From Agromyces marinus (GTDB lineage: Bacteria; Actinomycetota; Actinomycetes; Actinomycetales; Microbacteriaceae): a DNA stretch of 64,000 nucleotides. Positions within the stretch are counted from its first letter, which is position 1. Each line of letters begins with the position of its first letter. This document shows positions 1-8,828 of the stretch, in pieces. The stretch covers positions 1,984,001-2,048,000 of the forward strand of contig NZ_CP087879.1 in NCBI RefSeq assembly GCF_021442325.1. The letters are read 5' to 3'. The notes beneath the pieces were generated by a model. It saw only the letters and a list, made by a program, of their open reading frames with translations, ran no database searches and was not told the DNA's origin. The translations under genes were made by a program, and so were the position numbers.

Positions 1-22
1 CGGCTGCGGCATCCGCTTCGGC

Positions 23-1537
23 TCACCCGATGAGCGCTGCGAGCCGGTCGATGCGCTCGATGGACTCGACGCGACCGAGGATCTGCATGGACTCGAAGAG
101 CGGCGGCGAGACGCGGCGACCGGAGACCGCGACGCGGATCGGGCCGAACGCCACGCGGGGCTTGAGGCCGAGGCCGTCGATGATCGCCGAGCGGAGGGCC
201 TCCTCGATCTCGGTGTGCGTCCATGCCTCGCCGGGGATGCGTTCGAGCGCCTCGCGGGCGGCGGCGAGCACCGCGGGTGCGTCCGCGGACAGCGACCCGA
301 CGGCGGCCTCGTCGAACTCGAGGCCGGCGGCATCCGTGAAGAGGAAGCCCAGCAGCGCCGGGACCTCGCCGAGCACCGTGATGCGCTCCTGCACGAGCGG
401 GGCGGCCTCGACGAGGAGTGCCTCCTCGCCAGGCGTGATCGGCGTCGAGACGACGCCGGCGGTCTGCAGGTAGGGAACGGTGCGCGAGGTGAAGTCGGCG
501 AGGTCGAGCAGGCGGATGTGGTCGCCGTTGATCGCGTCGGCCTTCTTCTGGTCGAAGCGGGCGGGGTTCGGGTTGACCTGCTCGACGTCGAACGCGCCGA
601 TGAGCTCGTCGCGGCTGAACACGTCGCGGTCGGCCGAGAAGCCCCAGCCGAGCAGGGCCAGGTAGTTGACGAGGCCCTCTGGGATGAATCCGCGGTCGCG
701 GTGGTGGAACAGGTTCGACTCGGGGTCGCGCTTGGAGAGCTTCTTGTTGCCCTCGCCCATGACGTAGGGCAGGTGGCCGAAGCGCGGCACGAAGCTCGTC
801 ACGCCGATCTCGATGAGCGCGTGGTAGAGCGCGATCTGGCGCGGGGTCGAGCTCAGCAGGTCCTCCCCGCGGAGCACGTGGGTGATCCCCATGAGCGCGT
901 CGTCGACGGGGTTCACGAGCGTGTAGAGCGGCGCGCCGTTGGGGCGCACGACGACGAAGTCGGTCGTCGAGCCGGCCGCGAAGTCGATGCGGCCGCGCAC
1001 GAGGTCGTCGAAGCCGAGGTCGACGTCGGGCACGCGGAGGCGCAGCGCCGGCTGGCGCCCCTCGGCGCGGAACGCGGCGCGCTGCTCGTCGGTCAGGTCG
1101 CGGTCGAAGTTGTCGTAGCCGAACTGCTTCGGGCGGCCGGCCGCCTGGTTGCGCGCGTCGATCTCGTCGGCGGTCGAGTAGCTCTCGTAGACGTGGCCTG
1201 CGGCCTTCAGCTTCGCGATGACCTCGGTGTAGATCTCGCCGCGCTGCGACTGTCGGTACGGGCCGTGCGGGCCGCCGACGTCGATGCCCTCGTCCCAGTG
1301 CAGGCCGAGCCAGTTCAGCGCGTCGAGGATCTGGCCGTAGCTCTCCTCGCTGTCGCGGGCGGCGTCGGTGTCCTCGATGCGGAACACGAACGTGCCGCCG
1401 GTGTGGCGTGCGTACGCCCAGTTGAACAGGGCCGTGCGCACGAGGCCGACGTGCGGGGTTCCGGTGGGCGAGGGGCAGAACCGCACGCGGATGTCGGATC
1501 CGATGGCGGTCGTCGTGGGGTGCGTCGTGTCAGGCAT
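23..1537 (-). CDS. gltX: Glutamyl-tRNA synthetase
   Basis: Class I aminoacyl-tRNA synthetase that charges tRNA-Glu in the cytoplasm. The 504-residue product carries the HIGH-type signature as HVGL (about residues 29-32, within [11 protein letters not shown]) and the KMSKS-type loop as KLSKR near residue 264. The length is normal for bacterial GltX. An open frame extends 12 codons further upstream into the LysR gene. I chose the inner ATG because it gives the usual short lead-in and overlaps the LysR stop by 8 bases, as in a translationally coupled pair. Whether the enzyme is discriminating or non-discriminating cannot be told from what I see. Confidence 0.96.
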   Translation of the reverse strand: MPDTTHPTTTAIGSDIRVRFCPSPTGTPHVGLVRTALFNWAYARHTGGTFVFRIEDTDAARDSEESYGQILDALNWLGLHWDEGIDVGGPHGPYRQSQRGEIYTEVIAKLKAAGHVYESYSTADEIDARNQAAGRPKQFGYDNFDRDLTDEQRAAFRAEGRQPALRLRVPDVDLGFDDLVRGRIDFAAGSTTDFVVVRPNGAPLYTLVNPVDDALMGITHVLRGEDLLSSTPRQIALYHALIEIGVTSFVPRFGHLPYVMGEGNKKLSKRDPESNLFHHRDRGFIPEGLVNYLALLGWGFSADRDVFSRDELIGAFDVEQVNPNPARFDQKKADAINGDHIRLLDLADFTSRTVPYLQTAGVVSTPITPGEEALLVEAAPLVQERITVLGEVPALLGFLFTDAAGLEFDEAAVGSLSADAPAVLAAAREALERIPGEAWTHTEIEEALRSAIIDGLGLKPRVAFGPIRVAVSGRRVSPPLFESMQILGRVESIERIDRLAALIG

Positions 1538-2561
1538 CGCCCTCAATGCTACGTCCAGAGGCCGGCTCGGCACCGGGTCCGCCGCGGCGGACGAGCAGCC
1601 GGGCGAGCGCCTCGGCGGCCACCGCGACGGCGGGAACGCCCCGGCCGCCGCGTGCGGTGACCAGGTGCAGGGTCCGCCGGTCGCCGTGCGTGGTCGCGCG
1701 GACGGCGACGCCCTCGCGCTCGCCCGCGGATTCGATCGCGAGCGCCGGGAGCACGGCGACGCCGAGCCCGCCGGCGACGAGTTCCTCGACGGCGACGAAG
1801 TTGTCGGTCTCGACGGCGATGCGCGGGGCGAAGCCGGCGGCGTCGCAGAGTTCGAGCAGGTGGCCGCGGCAGCGCGGGCATCCGGCGATCCAGCGTTCGC
1901 CCGCCAGGCCGGCGAGGTCGACGCGCTCCCCCGCGGCGAGCGGATGTCGCGCGGGCAGCACCACGTGCATCGGGTCGATGCCGATCGTGCTCACCTCGAG
2001 TCCTCGTGCGCTCTCGCGGTGGGGGTCGTTGCGGTCGCCCGGGTAGCTGAACGTGAGCGCGAGGTCGGCGCGGTCCTCGCGGACGGCGGCGACGGCCTCG
2101 GGCGGTTCGGCCTCGACGAAGCTGACCTGCACGCCCGGGTGGCGCCGGGCGAGCTCGACCATGAGTTCGGGCACGATCTTGGGCGACGCCGACGGGAACG
2201 CCATGAGCCGGACCCGGCCGGCGCGGAGCCCGCGGAGTTCGGCGAGTTCGCCGCGGGCCGCTTCGAGCGCGGTCGCGACGGCGCCGCCGTGCCGTGCGAG
2301 CACCCCCCCTGCGGGGGTGAGGCGGATGCCGCGGCCGGTGCGTTCCACGAGTGCGACGCCCGCGCGGGCCTCGGCACGACGCAGCTGCTGGCTGAGTGCG
2401 GGCTGGCTGTACCCGAGCGCTTTCGCGGCGGCGGTGATCGCCCCGTGTTCGGCGATCTCGCGGAGCACGAGCAGGCTGGTCGCGTCGAGGTCGGCGAGGC
2501 CGAGGGTGTCGGCGACCGGCGACACGTCCGGCGACACGTCCGGCGGTGTCGTGGCATCCAT
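1530..2561 (-). CDS. LysR-family transcriptional regulator
   Basis: A DNA-binding regulator of 343 residues. The N-terminal winged helix-turn-helix is recognisable ([20 protein letters not shown], about residues 37-56). A substrate-binding-protein-like effector domain follows, in which a CPRC pair near the middle might bind metal or a thiol. The ATG at 2559-2561 was chosen because an alternative Met 11 codons upstream would place the palindromic operator inside the gene. It is divergent from the class V aminotransferase at 2643, the classic LysR layout, so that gene is the likely target. It overlaps gltX by 8 bases on the same strand, so gltX may share its transcript. The effector is unknown. 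Confidence 0.92.
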   Translation of the reverse strand: MDATTPPDVSPDVSPVADTLGLADLDATSLLVLREIAEHGAITAAAKALGYSQPALSQQLRRAEARAGVALVERTGRGIRLTPAGGVLARHGGAVATALEAARGELAELRGLRAGRVRLMAFPSASPKIVPELMVELARRHPGVQVSFVEAEPPEAVAAVREDRADLALTFSYPGDRNDPHRESARGLEVSTIGIDPMHVVLPARHPLAAGERVDLAGLAGERWIAGCPRCRGHLLELCDAAGFAPRIAVETDNFVAVEELVAGGLGVAVLPALAIESAGEREGVAVRATTHGDRRTLHLVTARGGRGVPAVAVAAEALARLLVRRGGPGAEPASGRSIEGDA

Positions 2562-2568
2562 GCCCTGA

Positions 2569-2587
2569 GCATAAGGGATGCTTATGC
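2569..2587. promoter_or_regulatory. LysR-type operator (T-N11-A palindrome)
   Basis: A perfect 7-bp inverted repeat with a 5-base spacer: GCATAAG GGATG CTTATGC. It contains the T-N11-A core (T2572, A2584) typical of LysR recognition boxes. It sits between the divergent LysR and aminotransferase genes, 8 bases from the LysR start, so autoregulation and control of the aminotransferase are both likely. It is also AT-rich for this genome. Confidence 0.8.
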
Positions 2588-2642
2588 ATTTCATCGCAGA
2601 GCGGCACTTCCGTGATCGAATGCCGCGCCGCAGGCTGGATGC

Positions 2643-3719
2643 ATGCCCCTCACGACCTCGCGTCCGACCGTCGCACCCGACACCGCACCCCGCTTCGAAG
2701 CGGGCCGCGGCTACCTCGCCGCGTGCACCATGGGCCTTCCCGCGACCGCGACCGTCGACGCCCTCCGCTCCGACCTCGACCGCTGGAGCGCGGGCCGCGC
2801 CTCGGCGGCCGAGTACTCGGGCATCGTCGAGCGCTCGCGCGCCCACGCCGCGACCCTGCTCGGCACGACCACCGAGCGCATCGCGCTCGGCTCGCAGGTC
2901 TCGGTGTTCACCGGACTCGCCGCGGCATCCGCCCCGGCGGGCGCCGAGGTGCTGTGCGTCGACGGCGACTTCAGCTCGGTCGTGGCCCCGTTCCTCGCGC
3001 GCGGCGACCTGCGCGTGCGCCACGTGCCGCTCGCGAGCCTCGCCGACGAGATCCGGCCGACCACGTGGCTGGTCGCGTTCTCACTGGTGCAGTCCGCGAC
3101 GGGCGAGGTCGCCGACGCGGCATCCGTTCTCACCGCCGCCCGCGATGCGGGCGCGCTCACGCTCGTCGACACGACCCAGGCGACCGGATGGATGCCCACC
3201 GACGACCTCGACGCCGACCTCGTCGTATGCCACGCCTACAAGTGGCTCTCGGCGCCGCGCGGCGCGGCGTTCATGGGCGCGAGCGACCGCGCGCTCGCCG
3301 AGATCGCGCCGCTGACCGCGGGCTGGTACTCGGGCGAGGACCCGTGGGCGTCGTGCTACGGCCCCGACCTGTACCTGGCCGCGGGCGCCAGGCGGTTCGA
3401 CGTCTCCCCCGCCTGGCAGGCGTGGGCGGGCGCCGAGGTCGCGCTCGGCCTCGCAGCGGGCATGGACCTGGCCTCGGTACGCGACCGCGACGTCGCGCTC
3501 GCGAACGCCTTCCGCGAGCGCATCGGGCTCGGCCCGTCCGACAGCGCGATCGTCAGCTGGCCCGACCCCGACGGATGCCACCTCGCCGCCCTCACCAAGG
3601 ACGGCCTCGTGGCGTCGGGGCGCGCGGGCCGGGCGCGCGTCGCGTTCCACCTGTGGAACGACGAGGAGGATGTGGAGCGCGCGGCGCGAGCGGTCACCGC
3701 GCGACGCGGCGCCCGCTGA
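2643..3719 (+). CDS. Class V aminotransferase / cysteine desulfurase-like PLP enzyme
   Basis: A PLP-dependent fold type I enzyme of 358 residues in the class V (NifS-like) group. The PLP-binding Asp lies in TLVDTTQATG, and the Schiff-base lysine is in CHAYKWLSAPRG near residue 203. There is no conserved cysteine loop of a true cysteine desulfurase at the C-terminus, so an aminotransferase or lyase role fits better. The substrate is not predictable. The gene is divergent from the LysR regulator, with the LysR box 56 bases upstream of its start, and probably forms a one-gene regulon. No signal peptide or membrane segment is seen, so it is cytosolic. Confidence 0.88.
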   Translation: MPLTTSRPTVAPDTAPRFEAGRGYLAACTMGLPATATVDALRSDLDRWSAGRASAAEYSGIVERSRAHAATLLGTTTERIALGSQVSVFTGLAAASAPAGAEVLCVDGDFSSVVAPFLARGDLRVRHVPLASLADEIRPTTWLVAFSLVQSATGEVADAASVLTAARDAGALTLVDTTQATGWMPTDDLDADLVVCHAYKWLSAPRGAAFMGASDRALAEIAPLTAGWYSGEDPWASCYGPDLYLAAGARRFDVSPAWQAWAGAEVALGLAAGMDLASVRDRDVALANAFRERIGLGPSDSAIVSWPDPDGCHLAALTKDGLVASGRAGRARVAFHLWNDEEDVERAARAVTARRGAR

Positions 3720-3747
3720 GATCGGATGCCTCGGCTCGCGACTCCGG

Positions 3748-4434
3748 TCAGCGGTCCGTCGGCTCGGGCAGGCGCACGAGGCAACGTTCCGGCGCCACGA
3801 ACGGCAGGAGTGTCGGCGGTTCGCCTGCCCCGGCCGCATCCGCCCAGACGCCCTCGATGAGCCCGCGATGCACCGAGCACACGACCGACGGGTCGCGTCG
3901 GGCGGCGTCGCGGAACGGGCACGCGGTGAGCGCGAATCCGTCGGCGTCGCGCTCGGGTGCGAACCCGATCTCGGTGAGCACGGAGTCGAGCCGGGCGACG
4001 GCGGCTGCCGCGTCGGTCTGGTCGGCAGCGAGGGCGGCACGCCCGGTGAGCTCCTGCGCCCATCGAAGCCCCGCGAGCCGCGCGAGTTCCGCAGGCCCGC
4101 CCGAAGTATCCCCGCCCGCGACTCCGGCATCCGCCGCGAGCGCTCCAGCGAGCGCCCCGATCAGCCGATCGCGGGCGCGATCATCGCGCGCGCGATCGTC
4201 GACGAGCCGGTAGCGCAGGCGCGGCCGCCCACGCCGACCGTCGGCGACGGGCTCCGCGCGCACGAACCCCGCCTCGACCAGCCGGTCGAGGTGGAACCTC
4301 GCGGTCGTCAGGTGCACGCCGAGCGCCTCGGCGACCCGGTCCGCGCCCAGCGGTTCGCCCGCCGTGGCGAGCACGTCGAGCACCCGGCGCCGGGGCGCGG
4401 AGACCCGGCCCGGGTCAGCCTGCGGGGAGGTCAT
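3748..4434 (-). CDS. Winged-helix regulator with C-terminal cysteine cluster
   Basis: A 228-residue regulator with an ArsR/MarR-like winged helix at the N-terminus (LGVHLTTARFHLDRLVEAGF, about residues 30-50, then GRPRLRY). Its C-terminal half carries ACPF, VCSVH and RCLV, a Cys/His set that resembles the metal or Fe-S ligand region of SufR-like regulators. That binding is an inference. The gene begins inside the 3' end of the globin gene (20-base overlap), so the two are co-translated. The pairing suggests a sensor of NO, O2 or iron-sulfur status that controls the globin. The start is the ATG at 4432-4434, which gives the family's short basic lead-in. Confidence 0.82.
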   Translation of the reverse strand: MTSPQADPGRVSAPRRRVLDVLATAGEPLGADRVAEALGVHLTTARFHLDRLVEAGFVRAEPVADGRRGRPRLRYRLVDDRARDDRARDRLIGALAGALAADAGVAGGDTSGGPAELARLAGLRWAQELTGRAALAADQTDAAAAVARLDSVLTEIGFAPERDADGFALTACPFRDAARRDPSVVCSVHRGLIEGVWADAAGAGEPPTLLPFVAPERCLVRLPEPTDR

Positions 4435-4876
4435 CGATCCCGCCACTGGCTGTGAGTCGTTCGCGGGTGTCGAGGCGCTCATACGCGCTGCCCGAGCCGC
4501 CCGCGAGTCGGCGCTGCATCGATCCGGCGATGCGACCGGCCTGGAGCTTCGCCCGCTCGGCGGCCGGCCCCGTATAGAGGGCATCGGTGGTCGCCGTCCA
4601 CAGCTCGAGCCAACGCCGGAACTCCGGTTCGCCGAGGGGCGCGCGGTCGTTGAGTGCGACATGCACCGCGAGCGCGTTGCGCCGATAGCCGCCGGTGCGG
4701 AAGATCACGGTCTCCCAGAAGTCGCACATGATGGGCAGGTGGCGATCGAGGTCGAGCTTCGCGATGTCGGTGAAGATCGGGCCGATGAGGGGGTCGGCGA
4801 ACGCGCGTGCATAGAACGCGGTGACGAGCGTGGCGACGTCGTCGCGGCCGCGGAGATCTTCGAGCCCGGTGTCCAC
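4415..4876 (-). CDS. Group III truncated hemoglobin
   Basis: A small cytosolic globin of 153 residues. The sequence FYARAFADPLIGPIFTDIAK followed by HLPIMCDFWETVIF and YRRNAL.VH is characteristic of the group III (trHb3) family, with the proximal-histidine region at VHVALNDR. Such proteins bind heme and are linked to handling of NO or oxygen. The gene is the first of a two-gene unit with the winged-helix regulator downstream. It is divergent from the cupin at 4938, and an 18-bp inverted repeat lies in the 61-base gap between them. The C-terminal tail is longer than the globin core needs and looks disordered. Confidence 0.85.
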   Translation of the reverse strand: MDTGLEDLRGRDDVATLVTAFYARAFADPLIGPIFTDIAKLDLDRHLPIMCDFWETVIFRTGGYRRNALAVHVALNDRAPLGEPEFRRWLELWTATTDALYTGPAAERAKLQAGRIAGSMQRRLAGGSGSAYERLDTRERLTASGGIDDLPAG

Positions 4877-4897
4877 CCCACCACCCTACCCGATTAA

Positions 4898-4915
4898 AAC
4901 GCATTCTGATACGTT
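4898..4915. promoter_or_regulatory. Inverted repeat in divergent globin/cupin promoter
   Basis: AACGCAT TCTG ATACGTT: 7-bp arms with one mismatch and a 4-base spacer, in an AT-rich island between divergent genes. It is 21 bases from the globin start and 22 from the cupin start, so one bound dimer could control both. The winged-helix regulator at 3748-4434 is the obvious candidate. That is inference. Confidence 0.5.
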
Positions 4916-4937
4916 CAATACCTGCGGAAGGAGCAGA

Positions 4938-5276
4938 ATGCCAGAGTCTCACCGAATCATCGCCGCGAACGACGACCGCCTGCGCGAGCACAGCACCCCC
5001 GAAGCGGGTGTGGTCCGCACCGCGCGGGTCTTCGCGCACGACGGCATCTCGATGATGCTCATCACCCTCGGCGAGGGCGCCGTGATGCGCGAACACACCG
5101 CGACCGCACCGATCCTCCTGCGCGGGCTCACCGGCCGCACGAGCATCGCGGTCGCAGGCGAAGAGGTGCAACTCGACGTCGGCACGCTCCTCCACATCGA
5201 GACCGGCGTCCCGCACGCGCTCAGCGCCGACGGCGGCGCGAGCCAGGTCGTGCTCACGGTCTTCCGCGGCGCCTGA
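4938..5276 (+). CDS. Small single-domain cupin protein
   Basis: 112 residues forming one RmlC-like cupin. The two metal-binding motifs are visible in relaxed form: EGAVMREHTATAPILLRGLTG and LLHIETGVPHALSA. The first motif keeps one His and the second keeps an E/H pair, so a metal site is plausible but not certain. The ATG at 4938 has a good ribosome site (GGAAGGAG) 4 bases upstream. It is divergent from the globin operon. Proteins of this kind often act as small detoxifying or sensing proteins, but no substrate can be named here. Confidence 0.75.
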   Translation: MPESHRIIAANDDRLREHSTPEAGVVRTARVFAHDGISMMLITLGEGAVMREHTATAPILLRGLTGRTSIAVAGEEVQLDVGTLLHIETGVPHALSADGGASQVVLTVFRGA

Positions 5277-5291
5277 CTCGGCGAGTCGGCA

Positions 5292-5365
5292 CGCCGAGTG
5301 CGCGGATTCGCGACCGGTGCGCGGGCGCGCTCCCGCGCACCTGGCGCGAATCCGCGCACCCGGCG
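5292..5365. terminator. 74-bp imperfect palindrome between convergent genes
   Basis: The two halves pair around 5328/5329 with only four mismatches over 37 positions per arm. The inner arms include GGTGCGCGGG/CCCGCGCACC and the outer arms TGCGCGGATTCGCG/CGCGAATCCGCGCA. It lies between the convergent cupin and FAH genes, so it can act as a two-way terminator. There is no T-run on either side. Its size is unusual for a plain terminator, so it may also be a REP-like element. Confidence 0.6.
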
Positions 5366-5392
5366 CTCGCGGCGGCGCCTGGGCCGCCGGTC

Positions 5393-6172
5393 TCAGCGCG
5401 CCGGCGCCGAGCGCACCGGATTCACGAGCGACCCGAGCCCCGAGACCGTCACGTCGACCGAGTCGCCGTCGACGATCCGGCCGACGCCCGCCGGCGTGCC
5501 CGTGAGGATCACGTCGCCCGGCAGCAGCGTGAACACGTTCGACGCGTACGCGATGACCTTCGAAACCGGGTGCACCATGTCGGCGAGCCGGCCGTGCTGA
5601 CGCCTCGTGCCGTTGACGCTCGTCGTGAGCTCGCCGCCCTCGAGGTCGACGTCGGTCTCGATGACCGGCCCGAGCGGGCAGAACGTGTCGAATCCCTTCG
5701 CCCGCGTCCACTGCCCGTCGCTGCGCTGGAGGTCGCGCGCCGTCACGTCGTTCGCGATGGTGTAGCCGAAGACGACGGATGCCGCCTCCGCTTCGCTCAC
5801 CCGGCGGGCGACCCGCCCGATGACGATCGCGAGCTCGCCCTCGAACTCGACCTGGTCGCTCTCGGGCGGCAGCACGATGGGATCCCCCGGACCGATGACC
5901 GACGTGTTCGGCTTCAGGAACAGCAGCGGCTCGGGCGGCGCATGGCCGCCCATCTCCTCCGCGTGCTCGTGGTAGTTCCTGCCCACCGCGACGACCTTCG
6001 AGCGCGGGATGACCGGCGCGAGCAGCTTCGCCTCGGCGAGCGGTACACGCTCCCCCGTCGGCTCGTAGCCGGCGAACATCGGGTCGGCCTTCAGGACGAC
6101 GAGCTCGTGCTCCTCTTCGTCGACGATGCCGAACGAGATGGTCTCGTCGTGGGAGAACCGTGCGATCTTCAT
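5393..6172 (-). CDS. Fumarylacetoacetate hydrolase (FAH) family protein
   Basis: 259 residues with the FAH-family core: KVVAVGRNYHEHAEEMG near residue 58, the metal-binding EFEGELAIVIGR motif (E.E about residues 110-112), and FGYTIANDVTARDLQ. Family members are Mg-dependent hydrolases, decarboxylases or isomerases acting on 2-keto acids (acylpyruvate hydrolase, oxaloacetate decarboxylase). The substrate here is unknown. The start codon overlaps the ilvE stop by four bases, so it is co-translated with the branched-chain aminotransferase. A role in clearing keto-acid side products would fit, but this is a guess. Confidence 0.88.
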   Translation of the reverse strand: MKIARFSHDETISFGIVDEEEHELVVLKADPMFAGYEPTGERVPLAEAKLLAPVIPRSKVVAVGRNYHEHAEEMGGHAPPEPLLFLKPNTSVIGPGDPIVLPPESDQVEFEGELAIVIGRVARRVSEAEAASVVFGYTIANDVTARDLQRSDGQWTRAKGFDTFCPLGPVIETDVDLEGGELTTSVNGTRRQHGRLADMVHPVSKVIAYASNVFTLLPGDVILTGTPAGVGRIVDGDSVDVTVSGLGSLVNPVRSAPAR

Positions 6173-7287
6173 GCGTCGAGCCGAACCATCCAGCCGTGGC
6201 GGTCCTCGACGCGCCCGTACTGGATGCCGGTGAGCTCCTCGCGCAGCGACAGGGCGAGTTCGGACGCGGCGGGGCCGTTGTGCACGATCTCGAAGTCCTC
6301 GGCGAGCAAGCGGCCGATGGGCACGACGACGGCTGCGGTGCCGCAGGCGAACGCGCCGACGATCTCTCCGGATGCCGCGCCCTCGCGCCACTCCTCGAGG
6401 GTCACGGGCCGCTGCTCGACCTGGTGGCCGCGGTCGGCGGCGAGCTGCAGGATCGAGTCGCGCGTGATGCCCTCGAGGATCGAGTCGGACTGCGGCGTGA
6501 GGAGCGTGCCGTCCTTCTTCACGAGCACCACGTTCATGCCGCCGAGCTCCTCGAGGTACTCGCCCTCGTCGAGGAACAGCACCTGCTGGCATCCGTGCTC
6601 GGCCGCCTCGGCCTGCGGCAGCAGGCTCGAAGCGTAGTTCCCGCCGGTCTTCGCGGCGCCGGTCCCGCCCTTGCCGGCCCGCGCGTAGCGGGTCGACAGC
6701 CAGATGTTCACGGGCTGCACGCCGCCGGGGAAGTAGGCGGCGGCCGGGCTCGCGATCAGGTAGTACGAGACCTTCTTCGCCGGTCGCACGCCGAGGAACG
6801 CCTCCTTGGCGAACATGAACGGCCGCAGGTACAGGCTCGTCTCGGGCTCGCTCGGAACCCAGTCGGCGTCGACCGCGACGAGCTGCTTCAGCGTGTCGAT
6901 GAAGAGGTCCACGGGCAGTTCGGGCAGCGCCATGCGCCGGGCCGAACGCTGCATGCGCGCCGCGTTCTCGAAGGGCCGGAAGGTGCGGATCGAGCCGTCC
7001 GCGTGACGGTAGGCCTTGAGGCCCTCGAAGATCTCCTGTGCGTAGTGGAGCACGGCCGCAGCCGGGTCGAGCTGGATCGGGCCGTACGGCGAGACGCGCG
7101 GACGGTGCCACCCGCCCTTCTCCGACCAGCACAGGTCGACCATGTGGTCGGTGAAGTGGTTGCCGAACCCGGGGTCGGCGAGGACGGCCGCGCGTTCCTC
7201 GGCCGACTTCGCGGCCTCGTTGCGCGTGATCCGCCAGATGAGCCCCGCGGGCGACGGTGCCTGCAGCGTGAGGTTCGATGTGGACAT
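6169..7287 (-). CDS. ilvE: Branched-chain amino acid aminotransferase
   Basis: Fold type IV PLP enzyme that interconverts leucine, isoleucine and valine with their 2-keto acids, the last step of branched-chain amino acid synthesis. The 372 residues are normal length. The Schiff-base lysine sits in GAAKTGGNYASSLLPQ, and the family hallmark EELGGMNV follows. The ATG at 7287 has AGGAG in the preceding bases. It is 25 bases downstream of leuB on the same strand and overlaps the FAH gene, giving a leuB-ilvE-FAH operon. Confidence 0.96.
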   Translation of the reverse strand: MSTSNLTLQAPSPAGLIWRITRNEAAKSAEERAAVLADPGFGNHFTDHMVDLCWSEKGGWHRPRVSPYGPIQLDPAAAVLHYAQEIFEGLKAYRHADGSIRTFRPFENAARMQRSARRMALPELPVDLFIDTLKQLVAVDADWVPSEPETSLYLRPFMFAKEAFLGVRPAKKVSYYLIASPAAAYFPGGVQPVNIWLSTRYARAGKGGTGAAKTGGNYASSLLPQAEAAEHGCQQVLFLDEGEYLEELGGMNVVLVKKDGTLLTPQSDSILEGITRDSILQLAADRGHQVEQRPVTLEEWREGAASGEIVGAFACGTAAVVVPIGRLLAEDFEIVHNGPAASELALSLREELTGIQYGRVEDRHGWMVRLDA

Positions 7288-7312
7288 GTGCTCCTCCTTC
7301 GGAAGGTGCGGT

Positions 7313-8383
7313 TCAGTGGGCGCCGACGACGGCGCCGATGCGTGCGGCGATGGCGTCGCCGATCTCGGAGGTCGACCGCACGGCGTCGCCGCGTTCGGCG
7401 ACGTCTGCGGCGACCGCTTCGCGCACCCTGGCTGCGGCGGCCGGGTGACCGAGGTGGTCCAGCAGCAGCGCGACCGAGAGGATCGCGGCGGTCGGGTCGG
7501 CGATGCCCTTCCCTGCGATGTCCGGAGCCGAACCGTGCACGGGCTCGAACATGCTCGGGAACCGGCCGTCGGGGTTGATGTTGCCCGAGGCCGCGAGTCC
7601 GATTCCGCCGCTGATCGCGCCGGCCAGGTCGGTGAGGATGTCGCCGAAGAGGTTGTCCGTGACGATGACGTCGAATCTAGCAGGATCCGTGACGAGGAAG
7701 ATGGTCGCCGCGTCGACGTGCAGGTAGTCGACGGCGACCTCGGGGTAGTCGGTCGCGACGGCGTCGACCGTGCGCTTCCAGAGGGAGCCGGCGAAGACGA
7801 GCACGTTCGTCTTGTGGACGAGCGTGAGCCTCTTCCTCGGTCGAGCGGATGCCGCGGCGAACGCGTAGCTCACGACGCGCTCGACGCCGTAGGCGGTGTT
7901 CACCGAGACCTCGTTGGCGACCTCGGCGGGCGTGCCGACGCGGATCGCGCCGCCGTTGCCGACGTACGGCCCCTCCGTGCCCTCGCGCACGACGACGAAG
8001 TCGACGTCGCCCGGGTCTGCGAGCGGGCTCGCGACGCCCGGGTACAGCACGCTCGGGCGGAGGTTGACGTAGTGGTCGAGTTCGAAGCGCAGCTTCAGCA
8101 GCAGGCCGCGCTCGATGTTCGCCCCCGCGAGACGCGGGTCGCCGGGAACGCCCCCGACCGCGCCGAGGAGGATCGCGTCGTGGCCCTTGACGGCCTCGAG
8201 GTCGTCATCGGTCAGGGTGTCGCCGGTCGCGAGGTAGCGCGCGGCACCGAGCGAGAAGTGCGTCTGCTCGAACACCACGTCGGCGCCGGCGGTCGCGGCC
8301 TCGAGCGCCTTGAGCGCCTCGCCCACCACCTCGGGACCGATGCCGTCGCCCGGGATGACCGCGAGCCTGACCGTCGTTACCAT
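7313..8383 (-). CDS. leuB: 3-isopropylmalate dehydrogenase
   Basis: NAD-dependent oxidative decarboxylation of 3-isopropylmalate in leucine synthesis. The 356 residues show the N-terminal [12 protein letters not shown], the substrate arginines in the VREGTEGPY region, the metal-binding [19 protein letters not shown]-like block ([14 protein letters not shown]), and [14 protein letters not shown]. The start is the ATG at 8381-8383, preceded by AGGAG five bases away. A GTG six bases further upstream would leave too little room for that site. It is the first gene of the leuB-ilvE-FAH operon. Confidence 0.96.
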   Translation of the reverse strand: MVTTVRLAVIPGDGIGPEVVGEALKALEAATAGADVVFEQTHFSLGAARYLATGDTLTDDDLEAVKGHDAILLGAVGGVPGDPRLAGANIERGLLLKLRFELDHYVNLRPSVLYPGVASPLADPGDVDFVVVREGTEGPYVGNGGAIRVGTPAEVANEVSVNTAYGVERVVSYAFAAASARPRKRLTLVHKTNVLVFAGSLWKRTVDAVATDYPEVAVDYLHVDAATIFLVTDPARFDVIVTDNLFGDILTDLAGAISGGIGLAASGNINPDGRFPSMFEPVHGSAPDIAGKGIADPTAAILSVALLLDHLGHPAAAARVREAVAADVAERGDAVRSTSEIGDAIAARIGAVVGAH

Positions 8384-8519
8384 GAACACTCCTTCGTACG
8401 CCAGCCCTCCCAGCGTACTGTCCGCCGCGGGCGCTGATCACTACACTCGGGCGCATCGGGGCGGCATCCCGCCCCGGCCCCGCGGCTGCGTGCCGCCCGA
8501 GTGAAAGCAGGCAACCCAC

Positions 8520-8783
8520 ATGAGTCTCGGCCTCGGAATCGTCCTCTTCGTCATCGGCGCGATCCTCGCGTTCGCGCTGAACCTCTCGGTGGAGTGGATC
8601 AACCTGGAACTGGTCGGATACATCCTTATGGCGGCCGGAGCGGTCGTCATCATCCTCGGCATCATCCTGCTCGCGCGTCGCCGGAACTCGGTCGCGACCT
8701 CGCGCACCACCGTCGACCCGGCGACGGGCGACCGCGTCACGCGCAACGAGACGTCGCGCCCGGACGACACCACGGCGATCTGA
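8520..8783 (+). CDS. Small two-helix membrane protein (DUF6458-like)
   Basis: 87 residues with two closely spaced membrane helices (about residues 4-22 and 30-50), followed by a polar tail with VDPATGDRVTRNE. This matches the actinobacterial family usually named DUF6458, of unknown function. It is divergent from leuB. The 136-base gap contains TACACT at 8442-8447 as a possible -10 box. No operon partner. Confidence 0.8.
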   Translation: MSLGLGIVLFVIGAILAFALNLSVEWINLELVGYILMAAGAVVIILGIILLARRRNSVATSRTTVDPATGDRVTRNETSRPDDTTAI

Positions 8784-8828
8784 CCCGGATCAGCCGGATC
8801 AACCGGATCGCCCGCGAGGGGCGTCGCC

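Noticed and set aside
5299-5505. Small plus-strand frames across the 74-bp palindrome
   Set aside because: They only mirror the palindrome and the 3' end of the FAH gene.
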